Assembly (NCBI GenBank): GCA_947179485.1
Contig: OX359245.1
Span: 61,491,067-61,555,066 of the forward strand
Length of the DNA stretch: 64,000 nt
DNA from: Allacma fusca
Taxonomy: Eukaryota; Arthropoda; Collembola; Symphypleona; Sminthuridae
Direction: 5' to 3'
The notes beneath the pieces were generated by a model, which worked only from the letters and a program-made list of their open reading frames with translations, did not search any database and was not told where the DNA came from. Within the stretch, counting starts at the first letter, position 1. Each line of letters starts with the position of its first letter. Shown here piece by piece: positions 35,380-47,541 of the stretch. Made by a program: the position numbers and the translations under genes.

Positions 35380-35585
35380 CTAATAATAAGAACATTGATT
35401 CCCAGCCCAACAATTTAAGCCCTCCTTTCCAAATACCTCAATGCTGGGACTGTTCATGTCTGGACAAAAATTTTGATATGGCCCAAAGGTTAGGCATTGT
35501 TTCATGGTAGACGAAAATTCATAGAATAGGCACCGGACCATTCCTTCAACCAGCTCACAATCAGGGCAAATGCAAAGGGCAATGA
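35380..35585 (-). CDS. Terminal exon of small Cys-rich protein
   Basis: An exon opens after a good acceptor (AAATACCACAG, phase with two leading bases). It encodes about 68 residues with nine cysteines: CICPDC near the start, then single Cys in RCLFYEF, KQCLTF, NFCPD, LNCWAG and QCSYY, and ends at TAG 35382-35380. The spacing suggests a secreted disulfide-rich protein. The 5' exon with a signal peptide was not found in the next 200 bases upstream, so the gene model is partial. The family is not recognised. Confidence 0.5.
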
Positions 35586-36537
35586 CTGTGGTATTTCAAA
35601 TTGAAATACAAACAAATTTATTAAAATTTATAGATTATATGCATTAAAGAACTTCAGATATCTGAGCTTCATTTACTGTCTAGTGGAGGTTTGTTTTTTA
35701 AATAAAATTGTAAAAGAATTCTTCGGAAATGGGAGGATCATAACCATGCCTACTTTTATCCTTAATACCTAAAAATCGCCCTCCAGAAATTCCTGATTGA
35801 CTTACAACTACAAAAGTGGTGTATGAAGTGCTCGATTACAATAAACCTGTCTCCCCTTAACCCAGACGAGTGGCTATCACGAAAATATTACTCCATTCGC
35901 AAATTGTCCGGAAATGTCTGTACCAAGTTTTCAAAAATTGACTTCATTCACAAATCTCTCTATACGTTGGTCAAGGGAACGGTTTAAAATCAAAGCAATT
36001 TTTGAACAAAGAAAATCCCACTGAATCGTTACCAAAACTCCGGAAGAAAATTAAAATTATACATTAGAATCACATCAGAAGTTTTCGATTGGTTCTCTTT
36101 GTATGATGTCAATCAAATTCATTAATTTTACGAAAGGTGTGTGATTGTTTCGTAACTTTTTAGTATTTTCAAATTTTTAAAGCATTTATGCTACATTTGG
36201 ATAAATTACAATTAGATGAGTATCGTTGTTGAAGAGTCATACGTGTATGACGATAAGTGTTTCCTCCTGTTTTGAAAATAACGATTCTCAAATAACTTCC
36301 CTGAGTCCGCTTGGGTGCCAATGTGGCGAAGTTTCCGCTATGGCTACGGTTAAATAGATTTGGATAGAAATTCCAAAAAATTTATGACAACATTTAACTA
36401 ACAATAATTGTGATTCTCACCGTAGAAATCTTTTTCGTCGTTTTGAGCAGGAACGAGCAGGACACACAGAGTTTTATCCCAAACTTTCCTCCCTTATTCC
36501 AATCAACATTTCAGAATTATTACGCTTATCCAGTATC
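35586..36537. other. No supported gene
   Basis: AT-rich. At about 36222 the string TATCGTTGTTGAAGAG repeats the left arm of the dispersed hairpin, here followed by a different short palindrome (TCATACGTGTATGA). Confidence 0.4.
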
Positions 36538-36822
36538 CAGTGATGGGCGCGTAATCCAGGGCTTCTTAATATGTGCCAAATTAGAATTAACTCCGTAATC
36601 TGACAAAATAATCCCCAATAAGAATTTAATTTGAGTAACCTACATTCACTAATCCCTGAGCAGATGTGTTAAAAATGTAATCCGTAAACCTTGAGGGCAT
36701 ATAAAAAGTTTGAATCCTTAATCTGTAATCCCAATTCTTTGCTTAGTCGAATCTGTCCAGCTCTGCGATTAGCTAATTGTAAGGAATCATCAATATTTCT
36801 AATCTCAAATCCATGGACACTA
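36538..36822. mobile_element. TAATCC-word element, possible hAT remnant
   Basis: It starts CAGTGATGGGCGCGTAATCC, a hAT-like terminus. The words TAATCC, GTAATCTG and CTAATCCC recur to about 36810, where AATCTCAAATCCATGGACACTA may be a degraded right end. No 8-bp duplication was found. Confidence 0.45.
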
Positions 36823-37585
36823 CTCTCTATCAAAGAGATCCCCTAATAAAGACAAAATTTACATTTAAACAGTCGCTTACCAAATATACCTGAACAACGA
36901 GAAAAAAATCATTATGACAAATTGGAAAATGCTAAAAAAATATTGCATGCATTACAGAAATTACACTCTTATAAAGCGGTTTCATATATAGCTAAGAGCA
37001 GACTTTATAATTACATTTTGTCCTTGGCCCCCCTCTTGCAATTTTTACAGCATGAGTGCACTGTATAAGGACTGAAAGAACCAACGCTTATTCCTTGCAT
37101 TTCCCATCCTCTACTCCTGCAGGATTTTTGTCAGTGCTCGGGAAGAGATTGCACTCGCATCAACCGCCTCTTAAATGCTTCTTGATCTTTGAGAGGAAAG
37201 TTGGCCCACAACCAATGTTGATGAGGATGAGGGATGAAGATGACTGCAGATTTGTGTAAAAATAGCTTCCGTTCCAATTGCATCTTTCTACATTTCTCCT
37301 GGCTCTTGGCACTTCTTTTTGAAGGCTTGTGTAAATAAATAGAAATCAGAATCAATCTCTTGACACACGCAGTTTAAAATTTCCCTATATTTTTTTTAAA
37401 TACAAATTGCAATTTCAACAAATGCAGATATTTTGATTGACACAAACTTTGTATTTGTACTATAACCTGGGTTAAGAGATTTATCAACGGAAAGAAATTA
37501 TTCCAGGAGCGCGTGCAAAAAATGTTCTTTTTAATAATTTTTGAAGATACATTTTGTGACTAAAATTCAGATTGGCGCTGAAATA
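36823..37585. other. F-box gene upstream region; possible minus-strand exon
   Basis: On the minus strand an acceptor-like ACACAAATCTGCAG (about 37249) opens a short frame ending in KDQEAFKRRLMRVQSLPEH and a stop at about 37131. It has protein-like composition but no partner exon, so I leave it as a note. The rest is AT-rich. Confidence 0.25.
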
Positions 37586-39270
37586 ATGTGTGACTACAGT
37601 TATATTTTGGGTCTGCCCGCGGAGGTAAAATTAACCTGTAAAATTTTTGTAATTAACAATACCCGGTTTTGTTTATATTTTGTGTAAATATGCTTAAGAT
37701 AAAAATTTAACAGCTGCAATTTTTATAATTTTGGCATTTTTTATCTGAAAATTTGTATTGGGCGATGTTTAAGCGTTCAATGATAATCTGCTCGTTGAAA
37801 TTACAGGTCCGCTTGTTAATCTACAATCAAATCCCACAAAAGGAATTAGTCCATAACCTTCGTCTAGTTTGTAAGCAATTCCGGGCGGAAATTGATGAGA
37901 TGTGTTCCTTCCATGTGGATCTGGACGATAGGAAGCATTGTTGGGAGCGAGTTCTTCAACTCCGGATCCGATCCTGCAAGATTTTGCACTTCCTGCGCCC
38001 CCCGCCTGGCGGCCCTGGAACGACTATCCTGAAACATCCCTATTTACTTCGGACGTTAAAAATTACAGAACATATTTCCCCCTCAAATTTATACTATTTA
38101 CTATCCGATTGCTGCAGATCTTTAGGAGAACTTCGACTCCACATCGGCTTCAACCTCCTCGGATATGAATTCCCACCCCTGTCCACATTCAGTTTTGAGA
38201 GGTTACAACGCCTGGAAATAATTGTGTCCACGGTTGGGAGCTCCAGCTCAGATGCATTTCCTTTCTCACCCTTTATCAATTCAGCCCAGAGCAAAGTCGT
38301 TCAAGGGATTTTTACGGAATTCCTTCTAAATATTTTCAAGCTCCTGAGCGTCTTCAAAATTCAAATCCGATGTTTTGGATTTGGTCAAGTGTCCAACTTC
38401 GTTGCCTCTGTTTTGGTGTTCCTTGGGAGTCATTCTGGGACAATAGAGGGTTTCGATTTTGAACTTATCCTGGGTCATGGTTTACCTTCCGCAGAATTTC
38501 AGCCCATTTCGGAGACGGAATTGGAGCGGATCGATTTCCAGCGGATCAGGAACTTGCGAGAGTTAAAGGCTCTTCGAGTTGTGAGCTCTTCCCCGATCGG
38601 TGTGAACCTTTGGATTGATTTAGTGACTCAGCAGGTCAATCTGAATTTTTTGGAAGTGGACCTCTTCCCAGCGAATTGTTCAATTTTTAGAGATGTGATA
38701 AATCGGAATTGTGGGAGTTTGGTGTCCGTGGAGATAACGGATTTGAGTGTGTGGGACGAGGAGGGGAATTGCTCTCCCTTTGATTGTACCATATTTGGGG
38801 GCTGTCTGAATTTGAAGAAATTAATTTTGGATCGGAATGTGACTCGAAGAAGGATGTTCGATACGGCGGAGTTAATCAATTTATTTAATTTGCCTTCAAG
38901 TTTGGATGAGATGGCTCTAAATTATTTTAATATCCTGTCTGACGAACTCATCCTCTTCACGAATAGCGAGTCGGGTCAGAATATCAGGACTTTGTATTTG
39001 ACCCAGTGTGGGAATTCTGGGTTGTATGGGGTTGATGGGACTGTATTGGAGAGGATCATTGAGCTTCCGAAGATCCATTTTATAGAAATATCCCCTTTGA
39101 ACTTCTCAGATCCAGAGGAGCAGGATAAGCTGAATATTATTTTGGATACTTTTGGCTACTCCGAGAACCATTCTTATTTCCAGTTGACCAAAACCACACA
39201 TGAGTTTCCGATTAGCTTGAATGTCTTTTCTATTGATTCGGAGTCTGATGACGAAGAATTTATGGATTGA
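37586..39270 (+). CDS. F-box protein with degenerate leucine-rich region, 500 aa
   Basis: Exon 1 is 37586-37624 (MCDYSYILGLPAE) with donor GAG/GTAAAA. Exon 2 is 37807-39270 after TTACAG, in phase. Joining them creates a proper F-box start, LPAE then VRLLIYNQIP, followed by LVHNLRLVCKQFRAEID (residues about 9-45). F-box proteins recruit substrates to SCF ubiquitin ligases through Skp1. The remaining 450 residues hold irregular Leu-rich segments (LRTLKITEH, LGELRLHIGF, LQRLEIIV, LRELKALRV, NLKKLILDRN, IRTLYLTQCG), compatible with a substrate-binding LRR solenoid, and an acidic end (ESDDEEFMD). Starting at 37753 would lose the F-box, so the two-exon model is preferred. The gene is convergent with the 39.8-40.5 kb gene. 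Confidence 0.82.
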
Positions 39271-39799
39271 ATTATGAACTGTAAGCATCAACTGCCGCTG
39301 ATTTGTTGGAAGAAATTGGTCCACTCGTGATCTCCATGTCCTGCAATATCATCTTTTGGGGATTAATAATTGGAAGACTGGCGTCGCAAAAGGACACTGT
39401 TCCGAAATTGTTCCAGAATCCAGAGAAAATTACTCTTGCAATAAGAAAGTCTGGTTTCTGAAGATTCCGGTTTCTGAGGACAGTTGTAATTCACATGGAC
39501 AGAATATCAGCTTAATTATTTGCATTTATTCAATGTACGGCCAAAATAATGTCATGATTGTTAATTAAAATATTTATCCATGATGATTTCATGTAACTAA
39601 TTCTTATGATTTATAATTTCAAATAATAATTCTTGCACTATAGCATCATTTTAATGACTTAATATCCTGTAGGGTAAAAAATAATTTATTTTCCTTCTTT
39701 TAAAAATTTCAGCTTGCTTTTAGGATGTAACTATTTTTCGTACAGTGACCCGAACCATTTGTTTCTTTAAACGGGGATAGATTTTTTATTTAATAGTAA

Positions 39800-40492
39800 T
39801 TACTCCACGCCTTTATTTCCTTTTTCATTTTTCTTGAATAAGCGTTTTAAAACCTGGCTCACTGTGAGTTTACTCTTCGTAGTTTCGCCATTTGTAGATA
39901 ATTTGGGTATTTTCGGATCGGCTGGGCTTTCTTCAGAGTGACTATGAGGCGGGATTACTTGGTTACCATTTTTGTCATGTTGCTGTGGTTAATAGTAATA
40001 AATTAAATAAATATTTATAAGCATTGCTGTTGGTTAATCTTCGGTTTCAGAAAATGAATATTTATGAGAATGAGATAAAAAATTTGACAAAATAACAGCT
40101 GGGGCTAAAGTTCAGCTTCAAAAGATTATTGCATACCTTTTCCTTCTTTCTTTTAGATGATTTGCGTTTAAAAACGCGTTTTATTTCCTGGATTTGCGGG
40201 GCTGCTGCTTCAATCTGGTCTTCCCCTCTGTGTTCGTTTGTTTTCTGGGGCTCATTTAAGCTGTCGTCGTTGATCTATAAAAATATTAGCTCGTAATAAT
40301 TTTTTTGCCGTATATGGGTTTTAAAATAGGCTAAAATACATTGGAATTTATTTCGTAGGAAACAGAAAAAAAAACAATTAAATAATTTTATTTTCAATGT
40401 GATTCTGTCCCAAGTTGATACGACAATAATTTTGTACTAACCACTAAATTGCTGTTCTCGTCCAGGGTTTCAGTTTTAGATTTTGAAGACAT
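39800..40492 (-). CDS. Lys-rich hypothetical protein, three exons, 123 aa
   Basis: Exons 40492-40442 (starting MSSKSKTETLDEN), 40274-40137 and 39982-39800 all have GT/AG borders (GTG/GTTAGT, TATAG/ATC, AAG/GTATGC, CCACAG/CAA) and join in phase. The middle exon ends with a basic stretch KRVFKRKSSKRKKEK that looks like a nuclear localisation signal. The last exon is polar, with a short amphipathic KLTVSQVLKRLFKKNEK, and stops at GVE. There is no signal peptide or recognised domain. It shares a convergent 530-bp spacer with the F-box gene. Exon sizes are multiples of three, which adds support. Confidence 0.68.
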
Positions 40493-40983
40493 TTTAGCCG
40501 AAATCTGAACTCTAAATATTACGGCTATTAAATGCAGGCTCAGACTATCGTACTGTAATTATTTAAACGGATGTGTTTATTTGCGTGCTTTGACTTCGCT
40601 CTTTTTCCTATCCTTTTAATTCCCCTTTTCGATACAATATCCTCAAGTTACATTTCCCTGGAACAAAATCAAGAAGCAGATTAAAATTTATTATAACGGC
40701 AAAATCATTGACGTACATTCTCAAGTGCTTATATTTTTGAACTGTGCAAATATGATAAGATATGAGAGCTCAACTTTGTCCGATATTTAGTGCATCTGAT
40801 AAAATCTAGCTGACGCTGACCTAATTGAAAACGTACATATTTGTTTGGTCCTGCATATTATTTTATCAGCCCACAGTTTCAAATCATACAACGTATAATT
40901 TTGAGCATTTTTGTAGTAGTTATCAGCTATATATGAGATAAAGGTTTATTACAATAATAATTTACAATATATTATAGTTCCTA

Positions 40984-41724
40984 CAGGCGGATGTGGAAAA
41001 AGTTCCCTATCCTGCGAACCCGGTTAGTTGGGCACATGGTTAAAGTGGTTGGGCAGGTAGAAACGGCGGGGTAGTTGGGCAGAATTTTATTGGGCTACCC
41101 AGGTAGCTGGGCAAAAAATATTTGGGCTTTACAGGTAGTTGGGCACCTGAGATTTGGCCTACCTAGGTAGTTGGGCAAACAATTTTTGGCATACCCAGGT
41201 AGTTGGGCATAAAAATTTGGGCTACCCAGGTAGTTGGTCAAAACATTTTTGGCCTACGCAGGTAGTTGGGCAAAGCAAAATTTGGCCTGCCCAGGTAGTT
41301 TGGCAAAACCAATTTGGGCTACCCAGGTAGTTGGGCAGAATTTTATTAGGCTACCCAGGTAGTTGGGGAAAACAAATTTGGGCCTCCCAGGTAGTTGGGC
41401 AAAAACAATTTGGGCTACTCAGGTAGTTTAGCAAAAGAAATCGGGCTACCCGGTTAGTTGGGCTAAAAACGTTTGACCTGCATAGATAGTTGGGCAAAAA
41501 CATTTTGGCCTACCCAGGTAGTTGGGCAAAAAATTTTTGGCCTGCCCAGGTAGTTGGGCAAAAAATTTTTGGTCTGCCCAGGTATTTGGGCAAATAAAAT
41601 TTGAGCTCCCCGGGTAGTTAGGCAAACTTGCCCGGGGGGGTTGGGCCATTTGTTCTGGCGGGTTAGTTGGGCAACTACCAATTTTAGGATAGTTGGGCAT
41701 CTGGAAATTTTTCCACATCCGTCA
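40984..41724 (+). mobile_element. GGTAGTTGGGC-word element bounded by TIRs
   Basis: The ends GGCGGATGTGGAAAAA (from 40986) and TTTTTCCACATCCGTC share a 14-bp inverted core. Between them about 17 degenerate units of roughly 40-44 bases, each with CCCAGGTAGTTGGGCAAAA, run in one direction from end to end. Most units also hold AAAATTTTTGG. It has no 8-bp duplication, no spacer-like uniqueness and no coding frame. A reverse-oriented relative lies at 60490-61345. Confidence 0.75.
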
Positions 41725-42044
41725 ATAAACTCAAACCAAAATCAGCAGAGGAAAGCACAGTACAGTAGTAACTGAAATTAGCCATGACAAGTTGCACCTT
41801 CATTATCTTTTTGCTGAACTAATAAGGAAATGAGAACGCTGGAATTTTCTGAGCTCCAATTTCCTGATTCAGTTCCAGAGAATTCCATTTTTTGGATTTG
41901 GGAATTTAAGCCTCAAGATCTCCAGTGACTAAATGAGAAATATGCGGATGCAAAGATGAAATACAGAACTTGTATTTAATTTCATGGGAATGCCTTTACG
42001 GTAAATTTTTTGTGTTGGGCTTAAGGTAGCTTATGTTGGCAATT
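41725..42044. other. No supported gene
   Basis: AT-rich spacer between two word elements. Confidence 0.4.
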
Positions 42045-42706
42045 CAGAGCTTCTGCCGGGGACAGGGACGTCCCGTCGGGACACTATAACCCCCCGGGGA
42101 CAAAATAATTGTCCCCATGTCGTATTCGGGACGGGACGGGGACAAAAAAATTTAGCCCATTATATTCGGGACGGGGACAAAAAAAATGTCCCCATTATAT
42201 CAGGGACGGGACGGGGACAACAAAAATTGTCCCCACTATATTCGGGACGGGACGGGGACGAAAAAATTGTCCCCATTGTAACATGCTGCTTGGTCCTGTA
42301 TATAACGGGACGGGACGAGCAAGCATAGCAGAACAAGGATAACGTTTCAGCTTTAATGCTCATGAGTAAACTATTCTGTGAACACTATTTCACCGAATGT
42401 AAGACATTCGATTTTAGGCTGTAGAAAATGAAGCTTGTTGGTCAAAAAGTTAAGGAAGAATCTTGGAGCCATGATTCTATAAATGTGTTTTTTATGCCTT
42501 TAGTACAAATATTTTTTGTACGAAATTTTCTTCATGTTCCAATTTTCGGTATGACTGTTTTTACAGTAGTAATTTTATTCACATGCCCCATGGGGACAAG
42601 CTTTTTGTCCCCATCTCCCGATTGTCGGGACGGGACTGGGGACAAAGGTTTTTAAAAAATATCGGGATGGAACGGGACAATAATTTTGTCCCCAACAGAA
42701 GCTCTG
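42045..42706. mobile_element. hAT-like element, GGGACGGGAC word
   Basis: The termini CAGAGCTTCTG (42045-42055) and CAGAAGCTCTG (42696-42706) are perfect inverted repeats. CGGGACGGGACGGGGACAAA words alternate with TTGTCCCCATTATATT at 42058-42290 and again at 42585-42695, in the same orientation. The middle is less repetitive. The flanks GTTGGCAA and GGTGGCAT are only a partial duplication match. Related to 113-300. Confidence 0.7.
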
Positions 42707-42775
42707 GGTGGCATCATTAAATTATCCCCAGGATTATATATACAAGTGTCATCTCTATATATTAGTAAGTATTTT

Positions 42776-43043
42776 GCCATCCCTTGCGAACCACTACATA
42801 GGAAATTTACTTACTGTATTTTGCTCCAAAATTCAAGAACATCAGGAGTGCAAGGATAAAGGAGCACATACTTTTGTAGCGTGTAATAAATTACACACTT
42901 GCTGCATAAGTGCTGCAATCAAGGGAATGTAAATGCTTCAAATACTTATGTATAGTATCTAGATACAATATCGTGTACATGTTTCCAATAAAATGCGTTC
43001 TCTTTCTTATTTTGGCATATTACGGTAACTCTTACCTGTGTAT
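42776..43043 (+). pseudogene. Cys-rich small protein, terminal exon copy with frame shift
   Basis: This segment matches the minus-strand copy at 59419-59672 through coding end, stop and 3' UTR. The shared peptide includes CSKIQEHQE and FVxCNKLHTCC. Here four extra bases after AGGAAATT (near 42810) break the frame between PCEPLHRKF and CSKIQEHQECKDK. A polyadenylation signal AATAAA follows near 42989. The 5' exons are not visible. The hAT-like element at 42045-42706 ends 70 bases upstream. Confidence 0.5.
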
Positions 43044-43527
43044 CTGCCATTTGCAAATGAACGTGTCTAGCATATGATAATGAAAATCAGCAAATTAAAT
43101 AAAACAAGTAATTTCATTAGCTGCTTCATGGAAATGTGGGTACATTTCATTAGGGGAATATAATTTGGTTTAAACTGTTACGAAAGAAATACAATAATAA
43201 TAAATAAGAAATACATGTTTCTCTGTTCATTTATTTTAAATTGCTAGAAACTAAATGCGAAAATAAAAATTCATTTGTCAATTTAAAAGTGTGCTGGCTG
43301 ATTCTTGAAATTTCTACAAAACACAATAAAAGTTTAAATGTATTCTTCTTTACTTCTAGATTAAAGGAACTAACGTTTCCTCTTCTTAAGTATTGTCGAA
43401 TATTTGCAAATGTTATATTAACTGGTTTTAGTGATTTGTTCTTGCCACATGGAGTTTTGATATACATTATAAATTGGGGACACAGGATTTTCCCTACATT
43501 TGCTTTTCGGTTGGAGTACATTTGCAG

Positions 43528-43886
43528 TTGGATTCTTGGAAAACAACGCTCCTATCAAAACCCTTGAGCCCATTTGGCGTGGATTCAATAAATACACCCA
43601 CACTGGACCTCCAGATTCCGTGAAGTGTATCGAAGGTGTAAGTGACAAGGATTTGGGAAATACATGTTTCAGTTAAGTTTCAAAGATCTGAGTAAATTAT
43701 TGTATACTGAGATTTGAGGTGTTATTTTCTTATCTTTTTATTTAGATTGACTGGGAAAAGGACAACACAAGAACTCTGACCATTCACCTTGTGCCCATTT
43801 ATGCAACACTTACTGTCCAATCAAAACCTTCAGATACAGGTTACAGATTGTTTTACACAATTGAGGTCTTCATGTTCGACCCTTGA
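43528..43886 (+). CDS. Small secreted-type protein, last two exons
   Basis: Exon 43528-43637 follows ATTTGCAG (two bases complete a codon, then GFLENNAPIKTLEPIW). It ends GGT/GTAAGT. Exon 43746-43886 follows TTTAG and ends at TGA. The second exon encodes IDWEKDNTRTLTIHLVPIYA and QSKPSDTGYRLFYTIE, a beta-rich pattern. There is one Cys in the visible part. The first exon, presumably a signal peptide, was not identified upstream. A diverged copy of the last exon lies at 54935-55036 (24 of 34 residues identical), which supports a real protein. The family is not recognised. Confidence 0.6.
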
Positions 43887-44373
43887 TCCAAAACGTTTCT
43901 GTAAAACATCCCCAATGCCTCCATAACAGAAATTTTAAAACCTCAAGGATTGCTTAAATTCTAATTTTGTCGTTTGAAGTATCCGGATCGCTTGATTCAT
44001 GAATTCAGAAGTAGATTTATCGGATGTTATTTTCGAAATATTTTATTCAAAATTTCGATAAAATCCGCAAAATTCCTAATTTTTAAATTTTACCTCCCTT
44101 ATTTCCGAAGATACAGATATTTCCAAATTTTTTTCTAAGAAACTGAATCTAATAAATGTACAGAAAGCTGTAATAATGTTCGCATTTAGTTTTTTCTTTT
44201 GTTCACTTATTGTTTTTTAAACGAAACAAAACAAGCAGTATCCAAAAAATCTTACGTTGAAAAAAAACAATATCATATCAAGCAATTTCTGCCCGAGCAC
44301 ATACTACTTTACACCGCCACATTACATACACAATACAGGACAACTTTAGCATCTTGTGCAGAGGACTTCACTC
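43887..44373. other. 3' flank, no gene
   Basis: AT-rich sequence following the TGA at 43886. Nothing ordered. Confidence 0.4.
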
Positions 44374-44721
44374 GGCTGAGTTCTACTTTCCCGGCCACAA
44401 AATTGCCTTCCACTCTCCCGTATGTTAACACTATAGTACATACGTAACTTCCACCAGATCTCCACTTTCCACCAAACTTCTACTTGACGTTCCACTTGAC
44501 GTTCCACATAACCTTCCACCAGACTTGCCATCTCACCTTCCACCTTCTACTTGATCTTTCCACCCCAACTTCCACCTACCACCTAATCTCCCATAAAACC
44601 TTCCATTCTGGCTTTCCACGCGACTACCCGCATTACCCAAACAACCCACTCTGTAGTCTGGCTCTGAAAAATAAAACGAGCTAACTAAAAATTATTAAAA
44701 ACGAAAATTATTGCCCCCTAC

Positions 44722-45489
44722 TAGAGGTGGGATTCGGCCTTGACTTCAGGCCCGAACCCGGAAGAAACCCGAACAAATACTCGATTAGCCCGACCCGGCC
44801 CGCCAACGGGCTAAATATTTGATATTCAACCCGGCCCGTTTTATGCACTTAAATTTTGTGAAGCCCGAACCCGTTAAAAGCCCGGTCTCCAAAATTGTTT
44901 ACAACCCGAACCTGCTAAAAACCCGATCTTTAAATGATTTTAAAACCCGATGAAAACCCGGATTTTTTGTAAGAATTGAATCCGATGTAAAACCTTTGTT
45001 TACATACTGATCCATCCCTACTCATCACATTCAATAAGCGTACACTAAATTAACATAACTTCTTTTCGGCTCTGAAAATTTTTGTACATAAACTATCAAG
45101 CGGAAGGTATAGTTTCAAAATGCTTATGTAAGTATGTGTACGTACTAAATACAATGAACTATTATTTGTCATGAATATACATACGTGAAAGTAATGATCG
45201 AACTCTGCGCAACGTCAAATATGCATGCCACACATCTGTACTAAATTTCATTCTAGTAGAATTGTCGGGTCATTTGTAATTTCTGGCCTGCCCGAAACCC
45301 GAACTGAAAAAAAATACAGGCCCAAGCCCGATCTTAATCCGGTTTCATTGTTTTAGTGCAGCCCGAACCCGGTCGGAGCCCGAAGTAAGTTCTTATTTAC
45401 AGCCCGAACCCGGCTAAGAAGAGAACCGGAAGAAGACCCGGGTTCGGGCCTGTACGAATCCAAAAGCCCGCTTCCGGGCCCCACCTCTA
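44722..45489. mobile_element. hAT-type non-autonomous element, CCCGAACCCG word
   Basis: The ends TAGAGGTGGG (44722-44731) and CCCACCTCTA (45480-45489) are perfect inverted repeats. The flanks CCCCCTAC and CCCCCACT match 6 of 8, or better with a 1-base slip. GGCCCGAACCCGG and AAACCCGA words fill 44745-44960 and 45280-45475 in the same strand orientation at both ends. The middle is AT-rich. Confidence 0.78.
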
Positions 45490-45504
45490 CCCCCACTAGT
45501 GTTT

Positions 45505-45740
45505 CTATCGGTAACAAATAATTGGGTTCGAAACAAAAACCCGGTGTAAATTCAACTTTTTGTCCCGAACTCGAGCTCGGGACAGCAGGGTCGGGAAATG
45601 TTTTTGTACCCGAAACCGAGACCTTCTTACCAAAATTGTACACCCGAAACCGACTCGAACTTGAAACGAAACCAAAAACAAAATGTACGTGAAGTACAAC
45701 ACCACGCATTCCCGGCACGTCCAAAAATACTTAACGAACA
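45505..45740. repeat. CCGAACTCGAG/ACCCGAAACCG word patch
   Basis: The words CCCGAACTCGAGCTCGGG, ACCCGAAACCGAG and CCGACTCGAACTTG recur. It adjoins the preceding element and has no clear termini. Minus-strand frames here are repeat products. Confidence 0.5.
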
Positions 45741-46066
45741 AGATTTTTTTTGTAAAAGTAAAACCGAACTGTAGAAATCACTGAGTCGATATTTATTTCA
45801 ATACAATTTGGTAGCACCGGCCGTTCTCCGCGACACCCTTCAATTTTTCTCCTATAAATTGGCTAGATTAAACCACGATATTAAAAATTAAAATAATTCT
45901 TTTGTGTCCATTCATCTGAAAATGGTTGTCACAAACATGGGCCTCTGTATAACCGCAGCCTATATCCTGCCCAGATTCAAAAATCATTGGCGGCCCCACC
46001 TCATAGCCTATAAGCAGAGCTTGTACAATTAAAGCATCCTCCATTTATGGCATCCAAGAGCACTTA

Positions 46067-46785
46067 AGCCAGGTTCTCAGCAGTACGAATTCGTGTACGA
46101 AAGGTCCGTTCATGCGAATCGTTCGTACAGAACATCGTCCGATGCTGAGAATCAGATTGCGATGATTTCGTGTGCGAATTCGCGCGCGAAGGACCTTTGT
46201 CCGAAATTCGCGTCAACGCAGGAGTTCAATTATTTTAACTTATGGTACGAAATTGAAAGAGCCAATACTCATTATTTTTTGTTCTTCTTTGGATTAAAAA
46301 GCTATTTGAGTTTTAAGAACTACTTTCATACTAAACTAATGTTTTTCTTACCAGGATTGTTTTTATTGTATTTAAATTCTATAATAATTATAACTTACTG
46401 CAATATAAAATTCTCCTCGTTGTTTTTTACGAAGACATGGACGAATCCATTGAGTTCTTTTAATTTGTCGTTTTGGTTTCCTCCAGTAATAAACTACTGT
46501 TGCACATACTGTCATTAATAACAGTATTTTCTGAGTTTTACAAGTGCTGTTTTTAATTACTTCTATTTTTATGGTTTAAATATTAAAGACTAAATTAATA
46601 TTAAATTAAATTAATAAATTAATTCAGTTACACCAGCTTCGTACAGTACTGTCAAAATACCATCTTTGTGAGAACCGCTCACAACGATCCCCCGCTGCAT
46701 GTTCGTACGAACATTTCATTCGTACCATCGAGCACGAAGGAAATTTTCGTCGGACGAAGAAGTTCGTACTGCTGTGAACCAGGCT
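46067..46785. mobile_element. PIF/Harbinger-type MITE
   Basis: The ends AGCCAGGTTCTCAGCAGTAC and GTACTGCTGTGAACCAGGCT are inverted with two mismatches, flanked by TTA (46064-46066 and 46786-46788). That is the 3-bp TWA duplication of PIF/Harbinger. Inner repeats of GTTCGTACGAA/TTCGTGTGCGAA type occur at both ends. A 141-codon frame inside (46093-46518) lacks protein-like composition. Confidence 0.78.
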
Positions 46786-47060
46786 TTAGCCTACCCAGAA
46801 TGGTGTATAGGAAAGGCATTCAAGCAAACCCTTGCCTAGAAGGCAGCCCCTCAACCTTTCCTACACATAAGTCTATATTCGTACCCTTCATTCATAGGTA
46901 TACATATGAGAAGCATAATACCTTTTGTACGTATGTACTTGTGCTTACTATACGTTGAGTTGTTTTGTCATCCATTCTGTATTTTTTAACGCAGCCTTCA
47001 GCCGCCATTTTAGGGTTTCCTTAACTACAGAATGTCGTGTACCTCTGTGGAAACAAGTTA

Positions 47061-47541
47061 GGGATCATTCTTTTATTACGTCATCAAAATTTTGCCATAT
47101 TTTTACCCCCCCTCCCCCCTTGTCCAGACCATCATCATGTTCATCATCGACTGTTTAAACCCCCCTCCCCCCTCCTTTTATTACGTCATCAGTAACCACT
47201 GATAAACCCGTGGCATATGTTTTGCCGGTGACAATATCACGTGGAACAGTTTTGATTTGTATTAATATGAAGGAGTCTAAACACGTCGAATCCAATACGT
47301 TTCACTCATGCAATTAATAGTACTGTGAATAGACTGCAGTCTACGCAGCTCACTTTCAGCTTTTTTCAGCTTTAGCTTTTAGTTTTTTAGAAATAAGCTC
47401 AGTAAAAATTTAAATTTCCCGCGGATGATGTTACTGTCGTCATTTCTATTAAACCCTCCCCCCCTCCTACCTTCATCATCGCCATTTCTTCTCGTCCCCC
47501 CCCTCCCCCCTTTGGTGATGACGTAATAAAAGAATGAACCC
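47061..47541. mobile_element. MITE with 25-bp TIRs and TTA duplication
   Basis: GGGATCATTCTTTTATTACG and its continuation TCATCA pair with TGATGACGTAATAAAAGAAT and its continuation GAACCC, with one mismatch. TTA flanks both sides (47058-47060 and 47542-47544). Pyrimidine runs (CCCCCCTCCCCCC) border both termini internally. The TTACGTCA core and TTA duplication fit PIF/Harbinger-type MITEs. Confidence 0.75.

Noticed and set aside
41446..41718. Minus-strand frame with repeated FCPTTWVGQ-like text
   Set aside because: Translation of the GGTAGTTGGGC repeat. No start or splice context.
40984..41724. CRISPR-like array (regular CCCAGGTAGTTGGGC repeats)
   Set aside because: The 'spacers' are themselves similar (AAAATTTTTGG), unit length varies, the block is bounded by inverted ends, and the surroundings are eukaryotic. 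It is a word-type repeat.
45353..45741. Minus-strand 123-codon frame
   Set aside because: Spans two CCCGAA word blocks of a hAT-type element. Low-complexity and no homologous motif.
46093..46518. 141-codon frame with hydrophobic stretches
   Set aside because: Lies wholly inside a PIF/Harbinger-type MITE. Its amino-acid mix follows the AT-rich base composition.
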